Source of the DNA: Luteibacter rhizovicinus
GTDB lineage: Bacteria; Pseudomonadota; Gammaproteobacteria; Xanthomonadales; Rhodanobacteraceae
DNA: 64,000 nt
Direction of reading: 5' to 3'
Assembly: GCF_004342265.1 (NCBI RefSeq)
Contig: NZ_SMCS01000005.1
Span: 124,001-188,000 of the forward strand
Position 1 is the stretch's first letter; every line of letters begins with the position of its first letter. Positions 60,153 to 64,000 of the stretch are shown here, one piece after another. The notes beneath the pieces are model-generated. The model saw only the letters and a list, made by a program, of their open reading frames with translations. It did no database searches and was not told the origin of the DNA. A program made the position numbers and the translations under genes.

Positions 60153-62216
60153 GTGAGTGTACGTTCCGGGATGCATGCCACAGGACTGGCTGTTGCCATC
60201 TCTGTTGCCCTGTTGTCGACGGCCGGTGCGGTTCGGGCAACGCAGGTCAGAGAGCCCGTGTCACGCGATGAGCTTCTGCGACGCGTCGCGGACGAGCGTG
60301 CGGCGGGCCGCCGTTTCGATGCCCTGAAGATCTGTGAAGACGTGCTGGCCCGTTGGCCGGACGATCGCGATGCGCGCACGCTCGAGGCTAGCCTGCTCGC
60401 CGAACTGGGCGGCTCCGTTCGCGCGGAGGAACTGGCGCGTAACGAACGATCGCCTCGCGAAGCCGTCACGATGCAACGCTTGCGTGCCGACGTGGTGGCG
60501 CACGAAATCCGTTGGGCCGATGCCGAGCCGGTCAATCCGCGCGTGCCTTACGCCGAGCCCGACGCGGCGGTCGCCGACCTGGATCGTCTGATTGCCGATA
60601 AACGTCCCGATATGCAGGACATCGCCGCCCGCGCCCGCATCGACCGCCTCGTTGCGCTGGATAAGGCGGGCAGGGCGGACGAAGCGGTGTCCGTGTACGA
60701 CGAGATGCGCGCGAACCATGTCACGGTTCCCGCGTATGCGCAGCGACCGGTGGCCGATGCGTTACTCCAGCGGCATCGCCCCCAGGAAGCCGTTTCGCTG
60801 CTCGAGGACAGCATCCGTCAGGACCCCGGTCCATACGATCCGGTCGAAACCGATCCGCATATCCCCCTGATGTATGCGTACATGGAATCGAACCGCACAT
60901 CGAAGGCCTTCGAGACGATCGATACGCTCGCCGAACGCGAGCCGCTTTGGATACGCAGCCCCGTAACGCCCACCCCGATACAGAATTCACGCAAGGTCGA
61001 TGCCGATCTGAATGCGGCACTGCTGCGCGAATATGTCGGCCTGCTCGACGAAGCCCATCGACGTCTCGTGCTCATGAGCGACGAAGCGCCTGCGAACGCC
61101 GCCATCCGGCGCGAACTGGGCCTGTCCGAACTTTCGCGCGGGTGGCCGCGACAAGCCTCGGACACACTTGCGATCGCGGGAACGCTGGATACCAACGACA
61201 CCGGCGTCGACCTCGGTCTCATAAACGCCAACCGCACGCTCAACGATTACGCGAGCGTCGAGCCGTCGTTGCGCAATACCGAAACCCTGGCGCCACGCAG
61301 CAATCGCGTAAAGGAAGAGCGATTATCCTGGGAGCGCGAGCGCGGCTGGCAGTTCGACATCACACATGCGAACGGCAGCGGTAGCAGTCCCGACTACGGC
61401 GACCGTGACGCGGAGACGGAGGCGACCATCGCCAGTCCGCTCATCGACGATCATTGGCGCGTACTCGGCATCGCGCGTTATGCCTCCGCGGCGTTGCCCG
61501 AGGGCGATGTGCGGCGCGAGCGCGTCGGTCTGGGCCTGCGCGGCTACGCGCGTGGTCTTGAAGCCTATGTGCAAGCGCTGCCGTCCACCGATCGTTTCGT
61601 CGGCCGCACGGCCATCGAAGCCGGCGCGAAGTACGCGATCAGCGATCACTGGACCGTGGCCGCCGACTGGAGCTCCGCGGGTTCGGACGTGCCATTGCGC
61701 GCGCAGTATTACGGTATATCGGCCAAAACGCTGGATACCTCGGTCATCTGGCGCGCCAGCGAACTTACCCAAGTGAAGTTCACCGCTTCGCGCGGTCGCT
61801 TCAGTGACAACAATAAACGCAATGCGTGGCAGGCGGCACTCGTCCAGCGCGTTTACACGGCACCGTATCTCACGCTCGACGGTGGCCTGGAACTGGGCGG
61901 CTCGCGTAACACCCTACCCGACCGCCCTTACTTCAATCCCAGGCACGACACGTCATGGGCGGTTACCGGTCGGCTGGAAAACCTGCTCCACCAGTTCTAT
62001 GACCGCACATGGCGGCAACGTATCGACGTTGCCGTGGGGCAATACGCGCAACGCGGTTATGCGACAGGCTGGCAGGCCAGCGCGCGCTACGGGCAGACCT
62101 TCGAGCCGCGCGCAGGCCTCAGTTTCGGCTGGGGCGTGGGTTGGCACAATCAGCCATACGACGGCAAACGCGAGTCCCGCGTCGTGCTGGACCTGACGAT
62201 GCACTGGGGCGAATGA
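60153..62216 (+). CDS. pgaA: poly-beta-1,6-N-acetyl-D-glucosamine export porin
   Basis: A 687-aa outer-membrane protein for export of the biofilm polysaccharide PNAG. It has a signal peptide (cleavage after VRA-T), a periplasmic TPR domain (residues to about 400; ELLRRVADERAAGRRFDALKICEDVLARWPDDRDAR is one repeat) and a C-terminal 16-stranded barrel ending VVLDLTMHWGE. A GTG at 60153 is used because AAGGGG stands 6 bases upstream; ATG 60171 is an alternative. pgaB follows 1 base after the stop. The upstream 280 bases hold no gene. Confidence 0.93.
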   Translation: MSVRSGMHATGLAVAISVALLSTAGAVRATQVREPVSRDELLRRVADERAAGRRFDALKICEDVLARWPDDRDARTLEASLLAELGGSVRAEELARNERSPREAVTMQRLRADVVAHEIRWADAEPVNPRVPYAEPDAAVADLDRLIADKRPDMQDIAARARIDRLVALDKAGRADEAVSVYDEMRANHVTVPAYAQRPVADALLQRHRPQEAVSLLEDSIRQDPGPYDPVETDPHIPLMYAYMESNRTSKAFETIDTLAEREPLWIRSPVTPTPIQNSRKVDADLNAALLREYVGLLDEAHRRLVLMSDEAPANAAIRRELGLSELSRGWPRQASDTLAIAGTLDTNDTGVDLGLINANRTLNDYASVEPSLRNTETLAPRSNRVKEERLSWERERGWQFDITHANGSGSSPDYGDRDAETEATIASPLIDDHWRVLGIARYASAALPEGDVRRERVGLGLRGYARGLEAYVQALPSTDRFVGRTAIEAGAKYAISDHWTVAADWSSAGSDVPLRAQYYGISAKTLDTSVIWRASELTQVKFTASRGRFSDNNKRNAWQAALVQRVYTAPYLTLDGGLELGGSRNTLPDRPYFNPRHDTSWAVTGRLENLLHQFYDRTWRQRIDVAVGQYAQRGYATGWQASARYGQTFEPRAGLSFGWGVGWHNQPYDGKRESRVVLDLTMHWGE

Positions 62217-62217
62217 C

Positions 62218-64000
62218 ATGACGTTACGCAAGTTTGTTGTTTTCCTTCTCCTGGTGGTGCTTGCCTCTGGCGCGGCGGCCGAACCGGCGGCGCCCGGCAA
62301 GAACACGCTCATCGTGCTCGCGTATCACGATGTTCGCGACGACGTGCGTGGCGATGCCGACCGCGATCCCGATGCGATCAGTTCGGACCGTCTGGTCTCG
62401 CACTTCGACTGGCTGCGCGCGAACGGCTATCACATCGTCAGTCTCGAACAGGTCGTCGCGGCCAGTCATGGCGGTGCCGCATTGCCGGATCATCCGGTAT
62501 TGCTGACCTTCGACGATGGCTTGCGTAGTTTTTATACGCGGGTCTATCCCTTGCTGCGCGCCTATCGCTACCCGGCGGTAGCCGCGCTCGTCGGTGCCTG
62601 GATCGACATGCCCGACGGAAAGACCATGCCGTACAACGGAAGCACATGCGACCGGTCGTGCTTTATCACCTGGGATCAGGTCAAGGAAATCCAGTCCAGC
62701 GGTCTGGTCGAGTTCGCTTCGCACAGTTACGACCTGCATCACGGCATCGACGGCAATCCTCAGGGTAGCCAGCCGCCTGCCGCGGTGACCGCGCGTTACT
62801 TCGCCGATAGCAAAAACTACGAGGACGAAGCTGCCTACGGCGCACGTATCCGCGCCGACATGAAGAAGAGCGCGGACGAGATCGAAGCCCAGACAGGCCA
62901 TCGGCCGCGTGCCATTGTCTGGCCTTACGGCGCGTATAACCTCGTGGCGACGAAAATCGCAGCGGAAGAGGGCATGAGCGTATCGATGAGTCTCGACGAC
63001 GCGCTGCCGACTCTCGATCCTTCGCACACGATTCCCCGCCTCCTGATCAGCGACAACATCGACGCTATTCATCTGGCGTGGCTGATGCGCCATCCGCCGC
63101 GCGTCGATCCTATTCGCGCGGTGCAGGTCGACCTGGACTACATCTACGATCCCGACCCCGTGCAGCAGGATGCGAACCTGTCGAAGCTTCTGGATCGCAT
63201 CAAACGCATGCATCCCACGCAGGTATGGCTGCAGGCTTATGCCGATCCGGACGGCGATGGCGTAGCCGATGCGGTGTACTTCCCGAATCGCCATCTGCCG
63301 ATGCGGGCCGATCTCTATTCGCGCGTCGAATGGCAATTGCGCACACGCGCCGGCGTGCAGGTATTCGCGTGGTTGCCGGTCATGGCGTTCCGTTTCCCTG
63401 ACGGCGCGAAGCTTCCCGCGCTCGGTGCCGGCGATGCGAAGGACAAAGACCACTTCCGTCTTGCTCCGTGGGACCCCAAAGTGCGCGCGATGATTGGCGA
63501 CGTCTACGAAGATCTCGCACGACACGCGGACTCGGCAGGCATCCTTTTTTCCGACGATGCCTACCTGCGCGATACCGACAAACTCGGGCCATGGGCAGGC
63601 GACAGCGCCACGCAGCGTACCCAGCGTCTTGTGGACTTCACCAAGGAACTGGCCGAGCGTGTACGGCGCTGGCGTCCGCTGGTACTGACCGCGCGTAATA
63701 TCTATGCCCGGCCGATCGTCGACCCAAAAGCCGAAGGGTGGTTTGCGCAGAGTCTTCAGGCGTTCGTCGCGGCTTATGACGTCACCGCTGTGATGGCGAT
63801 GCCGCAACTGGACAACGAATCGCCTTCGGATGCCTGGTTCCGGCGTCTGCTGGCGTCGGTAAAAGCCCAGCCGGGCGCGCTCGATCGCACGTTGTTCGAA
63901 GTGGCCACCGAGGACTGGACTCGTAAGCAGCCCATTCCTTCCGCGACGATCGCCCATCGACTGCGCTTGCTGCAAACGGGTGGAGCGCTTCATCTCGGCT
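62218..64000 (+). CDS. pgaB: poly-beta-1,6-N-acetyl-D-glucosamine N-deacetylase, partial
   Basis: The frame begins at 62218 (MTLRKFVVFLLLVV...) and is open to the window edge, so at least 594 aa are seen and the C-terminus is missing. A signal peptide is followed by a polysaccharide deacetylase (CE4) domain: VLAYHDV, LLTFDDG and ASHSYDLHHG (the metal ligands Asp and His-x4-His). The C-terminal glycoside-hydrolase-like PNAG-binding domain follows (VQVDLDYIYDPDPVQQ, FSDDAYLRD, LTARNIYARP). PgaB partly deacetylates PNAG for export through PgaA. pgaC and pgaD should lie beyond the window. Confidence 0.93.
   Translation, partial: MTLRKFVVFLLLVVLASGAAAEPAAPGKNTLIVLAYHDVRDDVRGDADRDPDAISSDRLVSHFDWLRANGYHIVSLEQVVAASHGGAALPDHPVLLTFDDGLRSFYTRVYPLLRAYRYPAVAALVGAWIDMPDGKTMPYNGSTCDRSCFITWDQVKEIQSSGLVEFASHSYDLHHGIDGNPQGSQPPAAVTARYFADSKNYEDEAAYGARIRADMKKSADEIEAQTGHRPRAIVWPYGAYNLVATKIAAEEGMSVSMSLDDALPTLDPSHTIPRLLISDNIDAIHLAWLMRHPPRVDPIRAVQVDLDYIYDPDPVQQDANLSKLLDRIKRMHPTQVWLQAYADPDGDGVADAVYFPNRHLPMRADLYSRVEWQLRTRAGVQVFAWLPVMAFRFPDGAKLPALGAGDAKDKDHFRLAPWDPKVRAMIGDVYEDLARHADSAGILFSDDAYLRDTDKLGPWAGDSATQRTQRLVDFTKELAERVRRWRPLVLTARNIYARPIVDPKAEGWFAQSLQAFVAAYDVTAVMAMPQLDNESPSDAWFRRLLASVKAQPGALDRTLFEVATEDWTRKQPIPSATIAHRLRLLQTGGALHLG

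Noticed and set aside
62224-63993. 589-aa open frame on the minus strand
   Set aside because: The plus strand has pgaB with all deacetylase motifs, directly after pgaA. The minus frame is its shadow.

Overview
The window is about 64 kb of GC-rich, gene-dense chromosomal DNA from a gammaproteobacterium. It most probably belongs to the Xanthomonadales, family Rhodanobacteraceae (Luteibacter or Dyella type). This placement rests on housekeeping gene content and order (ndk-rlmN-pilF-rodZ, yfgM-bamB-der, folD, guaB-guaA), a Tat-exported high-potential iron-sulfur protein, a FadN-type beta-oxidation pair under a TetR regulator, a rhodanese-MoeB fusion, many small lipoproteins, and GTAGGAG-type palindromic repeats. 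It is a family-level inference, not a species call. I found no rRNA, tRNA, CRISPR array, insertion sequence or prophage.

Layout. 0-8.3 kb: a phosphatidyltransferase, then a minus-strand run rich in exported proteins (beta-propeller, creatininase-family protein, alpha/beta hydrolase, RidA-like protein), a diguanylate cyclase and a HAD phosphatase. 8.4-12.6 kb: a LytS/LytTR two-component pair, a Tat-exported bicovalent-flavin oxidase and a lipoprotein. 12.6-16.4 kb: a decayed membrane-protein tail in a patch of palindromic repeats, a 2-oxoglutarate dioxygenase, and two divergent L,D-transpeptidases. 16.4-19.5 kb: small lipoproteins and uncharacterised proteins. 19.5-23.9 kb: a long gene-free stretch with copy 1 of a 357-bp dispersed repeat, then mrfA-mrfB (excision repair) and a metallothionein-like protein. 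24-25.7 kb: azoR with a divergent LysR regulator.

25.7-30.9 kb is a methionine-salvage block. An aminotransferase plus omega-amidase-type nitrilase operon on the plus strand faces a mtnB-mtnD-mtnC-peptidase C13 operon on the minus strand. Both operons carry a similar palindrome (ATTTGGnCGTCCAAA) just upstream of the first start codon, suggesting one shared regulator. The chemistry fits: MtnB, MtnC and MtnD make 2-keto-4-methylthiobutyrate, the aminotransferase could convert it to methionine with glutamine as donor, and the amidase would remove the resulting alpha-ketoglutaramate.

31-39.2 kb: HiPIP, two tandem APC amino-acid permeases, an outer-membrane barrel, a NUDIX hydrolase, 3-hydroxyanthranilate dioxygenase, an amine oxidase, CsaA, and repeat copy 2. 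39.3-43.7 kb: fadN-fadA and its TetR regulator with a perfect 16-bp operator. 43.9-59.9 kb: core genes (ndk, rlmN, pilF, rodZ, yfgM, bamB, der, moeB, folD, guaB, guaA, tadA, a sirtuin) with a truncated GNAT-toxin remnant after guaA. 60-64 kb: the start of a poly-N-acetylglucosamine operon (pgaA, and pgaB running off the window end).

The most unusual items are the 357-bp repeat with perfect 26-bp inverted repeats, the shared methionine-salvage palindrome, GTAGGAG repeats that supply stop codons to two genes, a strongly folded convergent intergenic region at 31.4-31.6 kb, and an alpha/beta hydrolase with cysteine at the nucleophile position.
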